Source of the DNA: Dermabacter sp.
GTDB taxonomy: Bacteria; Actinomycetota; Actinomycetes; Actinomycetales; Dermabacteraceae
Direction of reading: 5' to 3'
Assembly (NCBI GenBank): GCA_030538475.1
Contig: JAUNTX010000003.1
Coordinates: forward strand, 186,001 to 250,000
Length of the DNA stretch: 64,000 bases
Under the pieces are notes generated by a model that was given only the letters and a program-made list of their open reading frames with translations, searched no databases and was not told where the DNA came from. A program made the translations under genes and the position numbers. Position 1 is the stretch's first letter. Each line of letters opens with the position of its first letter. Shown here piece by piece: positions 10,001 through 17,782 of this stretch.

Positions 10001-10626
10001 GCGGCGACGCCGAGGACATCGACGTGTGCAACCGTGCCCTCGGGGCCGTCCGCGCCGGTGCGGGTGACTGCAACCTCGCGTTCGAGGAACGCAACCAGTT
10101 CGGCAACCGCCGCATGATGTGCGTCCGCGATCAACGCTTGCGTGCCTGCGTCGGCAACTGCCCACAGCGCTGACACGCTCTTTGGTACCGAGAAGGTGAA
10201 GTCGAAGCCTGCCACCGCACGCCGGGTTCCGCGTTCGGTTTCCTCGGCCTCGATCCGTGCCGTCTCGACCGCCCGCGCCGCCGGTCCCAGATCGGCGTCG
10301 AGGGCCTTGACGCGGCGTTCGATCCGCTCGGCCACGGGTGCGAACGTCGGGTACGCCTTGCCGAGTGGGTCGCCGGTGATCGGATCACGACCGGACCCGA
10401 TCAGCAGCTCGAGTTGTGCTTCGGAGACCTCTGAGCCGGTCGTCAGTTCGCCGTGCCCGAGGGCTGCGAGGCCCTGGCCGATCCAGAAGCCGGGAGGGTT
10501 CCCCGCTTCGGCGTAGTAGCGGGTCAGCGGGGTTGAGAGGGAGCGGTCACCGTCGCCGGCCGCGACCGAGCGGAGCAGGTACTTGTAACCATCCCCGGCC
10601 GTCATCACGCGCATCGAGACCGTCAC
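7063..10626 (-). CDS. traA: MobF-family relaxase-helicase TraA
   Basis: A 1187-residue protein. The N-terminal relaxase half has a likely nicking tyrosine in AGDGYKYLLRSV and the HUH metal motif in LHTHVVISNKV. The C-terminal half has a RecD/TraI-like helicase Walker A (LVGPAGAGKTTAM), a Walker B region (IIDEASLAG) and later SF1 motifs (AITAHRAQG). Such proteins nick one strand at oriT, stay covalently bound and unwind DNA for transfer through the type IV channel. The GTG at 10,626 is preferred over the start at 10,686 because GGGAGG lies 5 bases upstream and the protein then begins directly before the conserved AGDGYKY region. It is transcribed opposite to the transfer operon. Confidence 0.93.
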   Translation of the reverse strand: MTVSMRVMTAGDGYKYLLRSVAAGDGDRSLSTPLTRYYAEAGNPPGFWIGQGLAALGHGELTTGSEVSEAQLELLIGSGRDPITGDPLGKAYPTFAPVAERIERRVKALDADLGPAARAVETARIEAEETERGTRRAVAGFDFTFSVPKSVSALWAVADAGTQALIADAHHAAVAELVAFLEREVAVTRTGADGPEGTVAHVDVLGVAATAFDHYDSRAGDPQLHTHVVISNKVKTAQDGKWRALAGRPMHAAVVAVSELYNAALADQLTRTLGVEWETRDRGRDRNPAWELVGVAEELIGEFSTRSRHIEAEKDRLIAEYVATHGRQPSARVVLKLRAQATLATRPEKHIHSLAVLTRQWRQRAARVLGQDATGWARALTHQAADAPARVLRADDVPLDVVREVGLSVMATVSEKRSTWTRWNLHAEASRQLMGWRFASMLDREAITGLVVDAAEQASLRLTPPELASSPVQLRRADGTSRFRPHASVLFSSEALLAAEDRLLARAESITGPVVSLETVEQITSRPDARGRMLGEDQAEALAAIAVSGRALDVLVGPAGAGKTTAMSALRRAWEHEHGPGSVVGLAPSAVAAQVLADDLGIVTENTAKWWQNHLMHGTTFEAGQLVIIDEASLAGTASLDRITAEADQTGAKVLLVGDWGQLQSVDAGGAFSMLVHARDDTPELLDIHRFTHEWEKTTSLQLRHGRPEAIDTLIDHDRITGGDQEAMIDAAYTAWRHDLATGRASILVAETHETVTALNARARADRIIDGTVHGTREVGLHDGTAVSEGDLVITRHNDRRLRNGRSWVRNGDRWTVTGVHADGSVSIRPIGRRLRGGIVLPADYVAEHLDLGYAITAHRAQGVTTDTAHVIATATTTRENFYVAMTRGADGNYAYVVLDRPDDSHKVPHPSDNPDATERSVLYGVIQHIGAELSAHETITAEQERWSNIGQLAAEYETIAQAAQHDRWATLLTAAGLTGEQVDAVLNSDAYPALSAELRHAEANHHDLDTLLPRLIAARGLDDADDIASVIHARVTRATSRPAGSGRTRKPPRLIAGLVPYAGGPMADEMRQALDDRHELIEARAEAVLTGALADKAPWTAQLGPEPKGLNQRKAWRRVAAVVATYRDRYQITDERAPLGPAPESTGQKIDAARARAALDRAQSIASDDPTTEQVRPSGITPARGL

Positions 10627-10686
10627 CAGAGCCTCCCTTCCGTGCCTGCAAGGTGGGTCGGAGGCCGCCGCTCTCGGCCGCGTCAA

Positions 10687-10765
10687 CGCGGGGTCGTGCC
10701 TCTACAGAAAGACGTGTGGTCACGTGATAGGCCGGAAAGAGTGACGTGATTGAGCGGGCAGAAGC
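10687..10765. other. short relaxase-upstream gap with repeats, possible oriT or control region
   Basis: This gap lies between the relaxase and the HTH-citrate synthase gene. It contains the near-repeats TCACGTGATA (10,720-10,729) and TGACGTGATT (10,742-10,751), with a further GACGTGTGG just before. MobF relaxases often act at an oriT beside their own gene, so this is a candidate. The repeats could equally be operators. No nick-site consensus was recognised. Confidence 0.2.
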
Positions 10766-12004
10766 TCAGTCCGATGAACACGCTTTCCGGCTCAAGTCGA
10801 GGTAGTCCGCGTCACTCCTACTGACCTGGGTGGAAGCCTTTCGCATCGCATGGCCTCGGAACCGTAGCGGTTGCTCATCGTATTCCTCCTGAGCGTGCGC
10901 TATCCAGCCAGCGGTGCGAGCGATGGCGAAGATGGCCGTGGTCGATCCAAGGGGCATCCGCGCTACGAAGGCCAGTGCGGCGAGCGCAAGATCGACATTC
11001 ACTGCCGGGCCAAGCTCCCGCGCAAACAGCTCGATCCTTCGCCTGTCGTTCACTGACGCTATGGGCCAGACAGCGTCGAGCAGGATTGATGTGCGCGGAT
11101 CGGCGCGGTGAATAACGTGCCCGGAGCCGACCTGACTTTCCTCCCCTGCTCTCGGCACACCGCGAACAGCCTGCAACCGGCTGTGCAAGATTGTGCTCGC
11201 CCTCCCATGCAGGGTCCCGTCAAGAGCAGCCAAGCCCGCGACTACGCACATCTCGGGACGTGCACGCGCCGACGCCGCAACGCGCGCCGAAATGGTCGAG
11301 AGAGCGAGTTCATGTTCCGCGAGCAGAACCAATGCGGTGTTTACGGCCCGCACACGCGCTGGAGTCAGACTAAGTGGTGACCACTGCGCCCAAAGTCTGC
11401 TGGCGACGCGATAGGGGCTCACGGCGGTTACACGATTGCCGCGCACATCGCGCCGGTCCCTGTCCTGCACGCCATTGAGGCTCAGCATTGCAGCAATCGC
11501 GCGCTGGCCCGAAGCCGTGAAGTCGGCAGCTTGCTCCACACGATGAACGTCCGTCTGAGTTCGATTGATTGCTTCTATGAGCTGCGGCACGATCGAGCTG
11601 GCACCCCCAGACGTATCCAACTCACGAGACGCGAGCGCGGGCAAGCTCCACTCAGCGTCCGCTTGGAACTCGGGTGCCCGCCAAAGCAACCCTGCAACGC
11701 TCTCGAACGAGAGCCGCTGATTGACAAGCTCCGCGACTTCGACGCCGCGGTAGCGCACTACCCCGTCCGTGACCGTGCTGACGGCGGAGGCAACGAGTAG
11801 GTCGATGCTAGCGGCAGCGCGCTTCTTAGTGCGCGGTCTAGAACGAGTCGCCAGCGCGTCAACCTCATCGGTGTCATAGAGACTCGTCCGACCGTCTGGA
11901 CCAGGCACACGACGCAACGCCCCGCGGCTGACGTAGGCGTACAAGCTGCTCACGCTGATGCGAAGCCGTGAGGCTGCTTCTCGGGCGCCAATGAGTTCTC
12001 CCAT
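10766..12004 (-). CDS. HTH DNA-binding domain fused to citrate-synthase-like domain
   Basis: A 412-residue protein. Residues 1-55 are a MerR/excisionase-type helix-turn-helix (IGAREAASRLRISVSSLYAYVSRGAL, then TSLYDTDEVDAL). The rest is citrate-synthase-like: VRYRGVEVAELV resembles the family's N-terminal small-domain motif, LDGTLHGRAS corresponds to the acyl-CoA site histidine region, SGHVIHRADPRTSIL to the GxGHxxYxxxDPR motif, and ARTAGWIAHAQEEYDEQPL to the C-terminal region. It may catalyse Claisen condensation or cleavage of a citrate-like acyl-CoA, or act as a metabolite-sensing repressor. A divergent CoA transferase and a shared inverted-repeat region suggest it controls that gene. Domain identity is secure; activity is unknown. 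Confidence 0.8.
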   Translation of the reverse strand: MGELIGAREAASRLRISVSSLYAYVSRGALRRVPGPDGRTSLYDTDEVDALATRSRPRTKKRAAASIDLLVASAVSTVTDGVVRYRGVEVAELVNQRLSFESVAGLLWRAPEFQADAEWSLPALASRELDTSGGASSIVPQLIEAINRTQTDVHRVEQAADFTASGQRAIAAMLSLNGVQDRDRRDVRGNRVTAVSPYRVASRLWAQWSPLSLTPARVRAVNTALVLLAEHELALSTISARVAASARARPEMCVVAGLAALDGTLHGRASTILHSRLQAVRGVPRAGEESQVGSGHVIHRADPRTSILLDAVWPIASVNDRRRIELFARELGPAVNVDLALAALAFVARMPLGSTTAIFAIARTAGWIAHAQEEYDEQPLRFRGHAMRKASTQVSRSDADYLDLSRKACSSD

Positions 12005-12019
12005 GTGGACAGACTAGTC

Positions 12020-12062
12020 AACATGATTGACGAAAATCAATCTTGATTATTGTGATTGATCG
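12020..12062. promoter_or_regulatory. divergent promoter with GATTGA inverted repeats
   Basis: Between the HTH-citrate synthase gene and the CoA-transferase gene is an AT-rich stretch with a perfect inverted repeat, GATTGA (12,025-12,030), six bases, TCAATC (12,037-12,042), and a further GATTGAT at 12,054-12,060. A TTGACG at 12,027 with TATTGT at 12,048 could be a rightward promoter. The repeats are plausible operators for the adjacent HTH protein. Confidence 0.5.
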
Positions 12063-12077
12063 GTCGACCATCGACGT

Positions 12078-13454
12078 ATGAGCAGCATCTCCACAAACTT
12101 GATTCAGCGCCTCTGGGACGCGATTGACGACGGCATCCCCTTCGATGGGGGCCCATTCCGGCTAGACGGACCTCGCATCACACTCCCCGCAGCCTTCGAT
12201 GTGACGGGCCTCGCCGTTGGTGCCGTAGGCAGCGCCTACCTCGCCACTGCCCGCTTGCTCGCCGCCAGACGGGGCGCCAGCACTGTCCCTGACGTTCGGA
12301 TCGACAGCCGCGAAGCGTCAACTGCGTTCCGCTCCGAGAGTCGCTTCACTCCGGTGGGATGGGAACGACCGCCGCTGTGGGATCCTATCGCTGGCAACTA
12401 CCAGACCGCGGACGGGTGGATTCGTCTTCACACCAACTACCCGTATCACCGCGCGGCCGTCGAGTCACTGCTCGATGCGACGGATCGCAACACCGTGCAG
12501 AAGCGGGTAGCCACATGGACCTCTGTGGAACTTGAACAAGCGGTTGCGGAGGCTGGGGGCGCTGCGGCAGCAATGCGCACCCGCGAGCAATGGCTGGCAA
12601 TGGAGGCGGGCACAGCCACCATAGCTAAGCCCGTGGTGGCGACTACGTGGCGAAAGACCGCGACCGGAGCGACCTGGGCGAACAATGCTCAACTTCCGTT
12701 CGAGGGGGTTCGCGTCCTTGATCTCACCCGAGTCATTGCCGGCCCCGTCTGCACGAAGTTCTTGGCCGACTATGGGGCAGATATCCTACGCATCGACCCG
12801 CCCGGATTTGAGGAAGTCGCCTCGCTTCTTCCCGAGACAACCGCTGGCAAACGAAGCGCCGCCCTAGACCTCAACTCGGCAGAAGGCCGAGCACGGTTCG
12901 ACGCCCTGCTCGCTGACGCTGACGTACTGGTGTGTGGGCTGCGGGCAGATGCACTAGATGGGCTCGGCTACAGCGATGCACAACTCCGTACCCTAAACCC
13001 GAACCTCATCATCACCCGCTTCAACGCCTATGGCTGGGACGGGCCCTGGCGCAATCGCCGTGGTTTCGACAGCCTTGTTCAACTCAGCAGCGGAATCGCA
13101 GCACACGCAACAGATGAAGGGTCGGCGCCTGCCTCCCTGCCTGTGCAGGCTCTCGATCATGCAACGGGCTGGCTGCTGGGGGCGGCGATAGCACGCGCTC
13201 TCACAAGGCGTCTCACGGATAGCCAGGTAGCCACCATCAACGCATCCCTGATTGGAACGGCCAATCTTCTGTTCTCACTCCCTCAACCTGAGGACGAACC
13301 CCAGCCGGAGTCACTGGACGAGATTCCAATGGTCGAGCGATCGACAGCGTGGGGTCTTGCGAGAGTCGTTGGTCCGGCTGGGCACATCGAAGGCGTTTCC
13401 CCAGCGCCGAAGTACAAAGCAGGGCCGCTTGGCCGACACGAAGCACGCTGGTAG
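12078..13454 (+). CDS. class III CoA transferase (CaiB/BaiF family)
   Basis: A 458-residue protein. The C-terminal half holds the family signatures FEGVRVLDLTRVIAGPVCTKFLADYGADILRIDPP, GKRSAALDLNSAEGR, DADVLVCGLRADALDGLGY and a FNAYGWDGPW segment. The first 190 residues look like a degenerate repeat of the same fold (FDVTGLAVGAVGSAYLATARLL), so it may be a fused two-half enzyme. Class III enzymes move CoA between carboxylic acids. The usual catalytic aspartate region is hard to place here; an aspartate in RGFDSLVQLSSG is a candidate. It is divergent from the HTH-citrate-synthase gene. The substrate is unknown; a citrate- or methylcitrate-like acid is conceivable from the partner. Confidence 0.85.
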   Translation: MSSISTNLIQRLWDAIDDGIPFDGGPFRLDGPRITLPAAFDVTGLAVGAVGSAYLATARLLAARRGASTVPDVRIDSREASTAFRSESRFTPVGWERPPLWDPIAGNYQTADGWIRLHTNYPYHRAAVESLLDATDRNTVQKRVATWTSVELEQAVAEAGGAAAAMRTREQWLAMEAGTATIAKPVVATTWRKTATGATWANNAQLPFEGVRVLDLTRVIAGPVCTKFLADYGADILRIDPPGFEEVASLLPETTAGKRSAALDLNSAEGRARFDALLADADVLVCGLRADALDGLGYSDAQLRTLNPNLIITRFNAYGWDGPWRNRRGFDSLVQLSSGIAAHATDEGSAPASLPVQALDHATGWLLGAAIARALTRRLTDSQVATINASLIGTANLLFSLPQPEDEPQPESLDEIPMVERSTAWGLARVVGPAGHIEGVSPAPKYKAGPLGRHEARW

Positions 13455-13472
13455 GGCAGAAACCGATGCGCC

Positions 13473-14384
13473 ATGCAGGTCTATCAACCACTTCTGGCGC
13501 GAAGCACGACCATTCACGGGCCAATCCACCCTGTTGCCTACGACTGCGTGAAAGTGATCGTGGTTCGAGACGGCAGCGCGATCCTGTTCTCGGAGTTCGG
13601 TCAAACACCTGTGAGGTTCGGAGACGTGATCTTGCTCGGTGCGAACACGCTCTGCGGGTCCGAGCCCGAGGGTCACATCACAGTCACGACGGTCTACTTG
13701 GACACCGCCTATGTGATCGATCAGGTGTTCTGGCAGTATGCCGGCCTGCTGACGGATCGGCTCGACGCCCAGGGGTTCGCCGAATCCATGTACACCGAAC
13801 CGGCCCAGATACTCCATCTCGGTGAGCAGCGGGCAGGGATGCTGATGCCGTGGCTGGACGAGTTGGCGACGTTGAGCCTCGACGGGGGCTTTGTCCGTCA
13901 CTTCTACCGGATGCAGGCGCTCTGGTTCTCGGTTGCGCATGTCATCGTGCCGTTCATCAAGAACTCACCGATCCGCACGACGCCATCACAACGGGCAACG
14001 GCCTGCCCGACCCACCCACGACAGCGCCAGTTCGCGCCGCTACGCCATGAGGCCCGCCGAGCTGCTGAACTGCTCCGGGCCGATCCGGTGCGGCACTGGT
14101 CGGTCGGCGATCTGGCGAACGAGTTGCATGTGTCGAAATCACAGATAGCGCGCATCTTTGTTGATGCGTTCGGGAAGTCGCCGATCGCGTATCTAACGAT
14201 GTTGCGGACGGAGCGAATGGCGGGTCTTTTGCGCACGACGGACACGCCGATCGCGGTGATTGCGCGGGAGGTGGGTTGGGGTGATCCTGATTTCGCGGCG
14301 CGTCAGTTCCGCCGTAGTGTCGGTGTCACGCCGCGCGACTACCGGATGATGGTCCGTTCTCGCCTCTCGCAGGCTTCCGGGTGA
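13473..14384 (+). CDS. AraC-family transcriptional regulator
   Basis: A 303-residue protein with a C-terminal AraC-type double HTH of about 100 residues: WSVGDLANELHVSKSQIARIFVDAFGKSPIAYLTMLR for the first helix-turn-helix and TPIAVIAREVGWGDPDFAARQFRRSVGVTPRDYR for the second. The N-terminal 180 residues form a cupin-like sensor region (GDVILLGANTLCGSEPEG). AraC proteins of this sort sit at the head of transfer operons in related ICEs and may control ArdC and downstream genes, or it may belong with the CoA-transferase cargo 18 bases upstream. The inducing ligand is not evident. Confidence 0.85.
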   Translation: MQVYQPLLARSTTIHGPIHPVAYDCVKVIVVRDGSAILFSEFGQTPVRFGDVILLGANTLCGSEPEGHITVTTVYLDTAYVIDQVFWQYAGLLTDRLDAQGFAESMYTEPAQILHLGEQRAGMLMPWLDELATLSLDGGFVRHFYRMQALWFSVAHVIVPFIKNSPIRTTPSQRATACPTHPRQRQFAPLRHEARRAAELLRADPVRHWSVGDLANELHVSKSQIARIFVDAFGKSPIAYLTMLRTERMAGLLRTTDTPIAVIAREVGWGDPDFAARQFRRSVGVTPRDYRMMVRSRLSQASG

Positions 14385-14603
14385 TGCGCGCAGATTTCCC
14401 GGTGTTATCCGCAGGCTCGACCCTTCGGGGCGATGTCGCCCGATCGGGTCGTGTAATCCGGTAGGGACTCGTCGGGTTCGTCTCGATCCCTGACGGTCTC
14501 CGTCTCGTTGCCCGTCTCGTCTTCTTGGCCTTCCCGGCGTACCTCACAGTCGCACGGTCACTCCCGCCCTCGGGAGCGACCCCCGGCGAAGGGAGGTCCA
14601 GCG
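14385..14603. promoter_or_regulatory. non-coding leader of the ICE transfer operon
   Basis: A 219-base gap between the AraC gene and the ArdC-like gene. It carries hairpin-forming stretches, such as CGACCC with GGGTCG around 14,417-14,455 and CTCCCGCCCTCGGGAG near 14,562-14,577, and ends in a strong GGGAGG ribosome-binding site at 14,591. A longer reading frame through it (start 14,508) lacks a good start. It probably holds the main promoter of the rightward operon, though no clear -35/-10 pair was found. Confidence 0.35.
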
Positions 14604-15683
14604 ATGGCGACGACGGAGGAAGCGCGAGCTGCGCGTGATGCGAAGCTCGATGAACTGCACGACAAGCTGACGGGTGCGGTCGACCAGCTCGTGTCCGGGA
14701 AGGACTGGGCGCGCGCGTTGGCATTCGCCGCGAGGTTCCGGAGCAGGTCGTTCAACAACACGCTGCTGATCTGGGTTCAGCATGAGGCGGCGTTCGAGGC
14801 CGGCCGGGTGTCCGAGCCGGTGCCGTCGTATGTGGCCGGCTACAAGCAGTGGCAGCAGTTGGGTCGGCAGGTGCAGAAGGGCCAGCCGGGCTACATGATC
14901 TTCGCCCCGGTCACGGGCCGCTTCGCCTCGTCCAATCCGTCTGATCCGTCGTCGTGGCGACGATTGGGGCCGCGGGAGAAGCACAAGGTCAACGAGGTAG
15001 TGCGCACGAAGCTGGTTGGTGCGCGACCGGCGTACGTCTGGGATGTCTCCCAGACCGCTGGCGATCCGATCCCCGAACCGCCGTCGCCGAAGCTGCTGGA
15101 CGGCGAAGCCCCGGCCGGGTTGTGGGAGGGCTTGGCTGCGCAGGTCGAGGCGTTGGGGTTCGAGGTGCTGCGGGTGCCGGATGCCGGGCAGATCGGCGGC
15201 GCGGACGGCCTGACCGACTACACGACTCGGCAGGTGTCGGTACGCACCGACGTGACGGAGGCGAATCAGGTCGCCACGTTGGTGCATGAGCTGGCGCATG
15301 TGCTGATGCACGACCCTGCCGATCAGGAGGTGCGGCAGCATCGCGGTATCCGTGAGGTTGAGGCCGAGAGCGTCGCGTTGATGATCGGCGCCGCGCACGG
15401 AATGGACACCAGCGGATACACGATCCCGTACGTCGCCGGGTGGGCATCGTCAGTGAAGGACACCGAACCGGGCGAGGTCATCAAGGCCACGGGAGAACGG
15501 GTGCGCAAGACCGCTCTGGCGATCCTCGACCAGCTCGACACTCACCAGGCCGGGAGCGGCACCCCGCCGGGACTCGAACGCGACACCCCGACTCGGGATG
15601 CCCAGGCGGAACCCATGCGAGCCGCGCCGATGCCTGAGCGCGGCGCAGCCGGTGTGCCCGTGCTGGCGGGACGGGGGCTGTGA
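14604..15683 (+). CDS. ArdC-like antirestriction protein
   Basis: A 359-residue protein. The N-terminal part resembles the ArdC ssDNA-binding domain (FRSRSFNNTLLIWVQHEA, then VAGYKQWQQLGRQVQKGQ). A C-terminal zincin-like metalloprotease motif LVHELAHVLMH with a downstream EVEAESVALMIG glutamate completes the pattern. ArdC-type proteins protect incoming single-stranded plasmid DNA from restriction. ATG 14,604 is chosen because GGGAGG lies 8 bases upstream. It heads a tightly packed plus-strand operon, and its TGA overlaps the next ATG (TGATG), so it is probably expressed early after transfer. The C-terminal 70 residues are low-complexity Pro/Arg/Ala. Confidence 0.85.
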   Translation: MATTEEARAARDAKLDELHDKLTGAVDQLVSGKDWARALAFAARFRSRSFNNTLLIWVQHEAAFEAGRVSEPVPSYVAGYKQWQQLGRQVQKGQPGYMIFAPVTGRFASSNPSDPSSWRRLGPREKHKVNEVVRTKLVGARPAYVWDVSQTAGDPIPEPPSPKLLDGEAPAGLWEGLAAQVEALGFEVLRVPDAGQIGGADGLTDYTTRQVSVRTDVTEANQVATLVHELAHVLMHDPADQEVRQHRGIREVEAESVALMIGAAHGMDTSGYTIPYVAGWASSVKDTEPGEVIKATGERVRKTALAILDQLDTHQAGSGTPPGLERDTPTRDAQAEPMRAAPMPERGAAGVPVLAGRGL

Positions 15684-16597
15684 TGCCCGACCCATTCGAT
15701 GTACTTGCAGCGCTCATCCGCGTGGATGCCTCACCGAACCTCGCGCTGGCGGCGCGCAACCTCGCCTCGGCTGGCGTGCCCGTGTTCCCGTGCCTGCCCG
15801 GCGGGAAGCGTCCGCTGACCCGTCGCGGGTTCCTCGACGCGAGCAGCGACGCTACGCAGGTTGCCGCGTGGTGGTCGCGGAGGCCGAACGCGAACATCGG
15901 CATCCCGACCGGCGCCGCATCTGGCGTCGTCGTGGTGGACGTCGATGTCCACGGCCCTACCGATGGCCGCGTGGCATGGGAGCGCGCCGCCGACGCTGGG
16001 CTCGTCAGCGGAGCCGGTCTGCTGGTGCGCACCCCCACCGGCGGCACGCACGCCTACTTCCCGGAGACGCCAGGCACGGAGCAACGCTCGTGGCAGGCCG
16101 CCGCTGCAGGGGTCGATTTCCGGGGCGACGGTGGCTACATCATCGCCCCTCCCTCCCAGCGACTCATCGACGGCAACACAAGGCTTTACAGGGTCGCGGA
16201 CATCGCCGCGCATTCGGTCGGCCCTGTGGACGCGGGCCAGCTTCGGGACTTCCTCGATCCACGCCCTGAGACTCCCGAACGTGCGAGCGGCGGCTCGATG
16301 GCCGTGGATGCTGAGCGGTTGGCGGCGTGGGTCTCCGGGCGCGGTGAGGGCGAGCGGAATCGTTCGCTGTTCTGGGCTGCCTGCCGCCTGGCCGAGAACG
16401 GCGTACCGGCTGCTGAGGCTCGGGATGTTCTGGTGGCCGCCGCCGGACAGCCGGGCTTCGATGAGCGGGAAATCACCCGCACCGTGGACAGCGCCTACCG
16501 CCGTGTCCACGCCGGAACACCGACCCGCGACGACCGCGACTCGTTCCCCTCGCCTCGTGACAGCCGGCCGCGTGCCTCGGCTCGGGGGCTGACATGA
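15683..16597 (+). CDS. bifunctional primase-polymerase (AEP superfamily)
   Basis: A 304-residue protein with prim-pol hallmarks: an N-terminal FPCLPGGKRPLTRRGFLDAS substrate region, PNANIGIPTGAASGVVVVDVDVHG with the DxD metal motif, TPTGGTHAYF with the catalytic-type histidine, and FRGDGGYIIAPPSQ. The C-terminal part resembles the small helical domain that follows prim-pol in actinobacterial plasmids. It probably primes or copies the element after transfer. ATG 15,683 overlaps the previous stop; a GTG three bases earlier is an alternative. Its end overlaps the next gene by 4 bases. Confidence 0.88.
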   Translation: MPDPFDVLAALIRVDASPNLALAARNLASAGVPVFPCLPGGKRPLTRRGFLDASSDATQVAAWWSRRPNANIGIPTGAASGVVVVDVDVHGPTDGRVAWERAADAGLVSGAGLLVRTPTGGTHAYFPETPGTEQRSWQAAAAGVDFRGDGGYIIAPPSQRLIDGNTRLYRVADIAAHSVGPVDAGQLRDFLDPRPETPERASGGSMAVDAERLAAWVSGRGEGERNRSLFWAACRLAENGVPAAEARDVLVAAAGQPGFDEREITRTVDSAYRRVHAGTPTRDDRDSFPSPRDSRPRASARGLT

Positions 16598-17295
16598 CTG
16601 GGTGGCGGGGGCGCAGGTGGGCGGTCATCACGTCGGTCGTCGGGACCGTGTTCATCGCGGCCGGCGCGTTCTGGTTGAGCTTCACGGCGTTGGCGGATCT
16701 GGCGCGGCGAGCTGGGATCGGTGCCGGGCAGGCGTGGGCGTGGCCGCTGATCGTAGATGGCGTGATCGTCGTCTCGACCGTCGCTGTGGTCGCGCTCGCT
16801 GGCGAGCGGGCTGCCTGGTATCCGTGGACGCTGTTGATCGGCGGGGCGGCGGTGTCGGTGACCGCGAACGCGCTCCATGCGATCGTTGCCGCTGATGCCG
16901 ACGTACCCGCCGGGCTCGCGGCGGCGGTCGCGGCCGTCCCTCCTGTGGTGCTGTTGGCCTCGACCCATCTGACCGTCGTTCTCATCCGCACCACCACCCA
17001 GCCCGCTACCGGAGCCGCCAGCGTTCGTGAACCGGTCGCGCTCGAAGCCGCGCCGACGGAAACGCCTGTCGTGGCGTCGCCAACCCCCGAGCTGGCGCGG
17101 CTCGTTCCCGCCGAGGTGCCGGATCGTCGCGTGCGGGCGGCGGAACTGCGGGAGTCGGGGTGGTCGAACAAGAAGATCGCCAGGACGCTCGATGTGCACC
17201 CCTCGACGGTGGGCCGCTGGTTCGCCGGCGCGCACCAACCTGATGAGCCCGAGCAGCCACGCTCTGAGGCCATCTTGGAGGGAGCGACACCATGA
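16594..17295 (+). CDS. DUF2637 membrane protein with C-terminal HTH
   Basis: A 233-residue protein with four predicted membrane segments in the first 135 residues (around 10-30, 47-68, 75-92 and 103-130), the DUF2637 layout found in Streptomyces plasmid spread (Spd-like) proteins. Near the C-terminus ESGWSNKKIARTLDVHPSTVGRWFAG is a helix-turn-helix of transposase/replication type. The start overlaps the previous stop (ATGA). It may link replication or partition with the membrane during conjugation; this is inferred from the family context. Confidence 0.8.
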   Translation: MTGWRGRRWAVITSVVGTVFIAAGAFWLSFTALADLARRAGIGAGQAWAWPLIVDGVIVVSTVAVVALAGERAAWYPWTLLIGGAAVSVTANALHAIVAADADVPAGLAAAVAAVPPVVLLASTHLTVVLIRTTTQPATGAASVREPVALEAAPTETPVVASPTPELARLVPAEVPDRRVRAAELRESGWSNKKIARTLDVHPSTVGRWFAGAHQPDEPEQPRSEAILEGATP

Positions 17296-17690
17296 GCACC
17301 GACGACCTGATGCGCGAGCAACCACCCCGCCGCATCGAACCCGAACAGGCAAAGAAGCCCGATACCGAAGCGGCTGAGCTGGCGGGGACGCCGGATGCGG
17401 TCAAGCAGGAGACAGCCCGCCGGCAGGCGGTGCGGGAACGGCTGGATCGGGTGCGCGGCCGGGGCGTGGAGTGGGTGCGCCCGACCGATCTGCTCGTGCG
17501 TTCCAGCGGGACTCTGGCGGGGCGTGGGATCGAGTTCAACAGCGAACAGGGCCGCCGTTTCCGCTCGACCCTGGCGGGTGGGGCGCGGTCGGTGTCGGAG
17601 CGGGCGAGGCGGTTGCCGCCGTTGTCGGCGTTCGGTCGTCGCGGTCAGCACGTCGAGGGGCCGGCACGGTCCGGGGTCGGGATGAGGTAA
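17292..17690 (+). CDS. conserved ICE protein of unknown function
   Basis: A 132-residue hydrophilic, Arg-rich protein without a signal peptide or membrane segment. The middle WVRPTDLLVRSSGTLAGRGIEF and the basic tail are the most distinctive stretches. Its ATG overlaps the stop of the DUF2637 gene by 4 bases and it lies in the same operon. Small basic proteins in this place in ICEs could be relaxosome accessory factors. No function can be assigned. Confidence 0.65.
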   Translation: MSTDDLMREQPPRRIEPEQAKKPDTEAAELAGTPDAVKQETARRQAVRERLDRVRGRGVEWVRPTDLLVRSSGTLAGRGIEFNSEQGRRFRSTLAGGARSVSERARRLPPLSAFGRRGQHVEGPARSGVGMR

Positions 17691-17782
17691 CGGGGTGGTG
17701 ATGAGTCATGGACACCCAGCACGGCGGGGTGACGGTCGCCAGGGGCGGCCGGCGCACCTGCCTGCCAGGAGGTGCCTTGACC

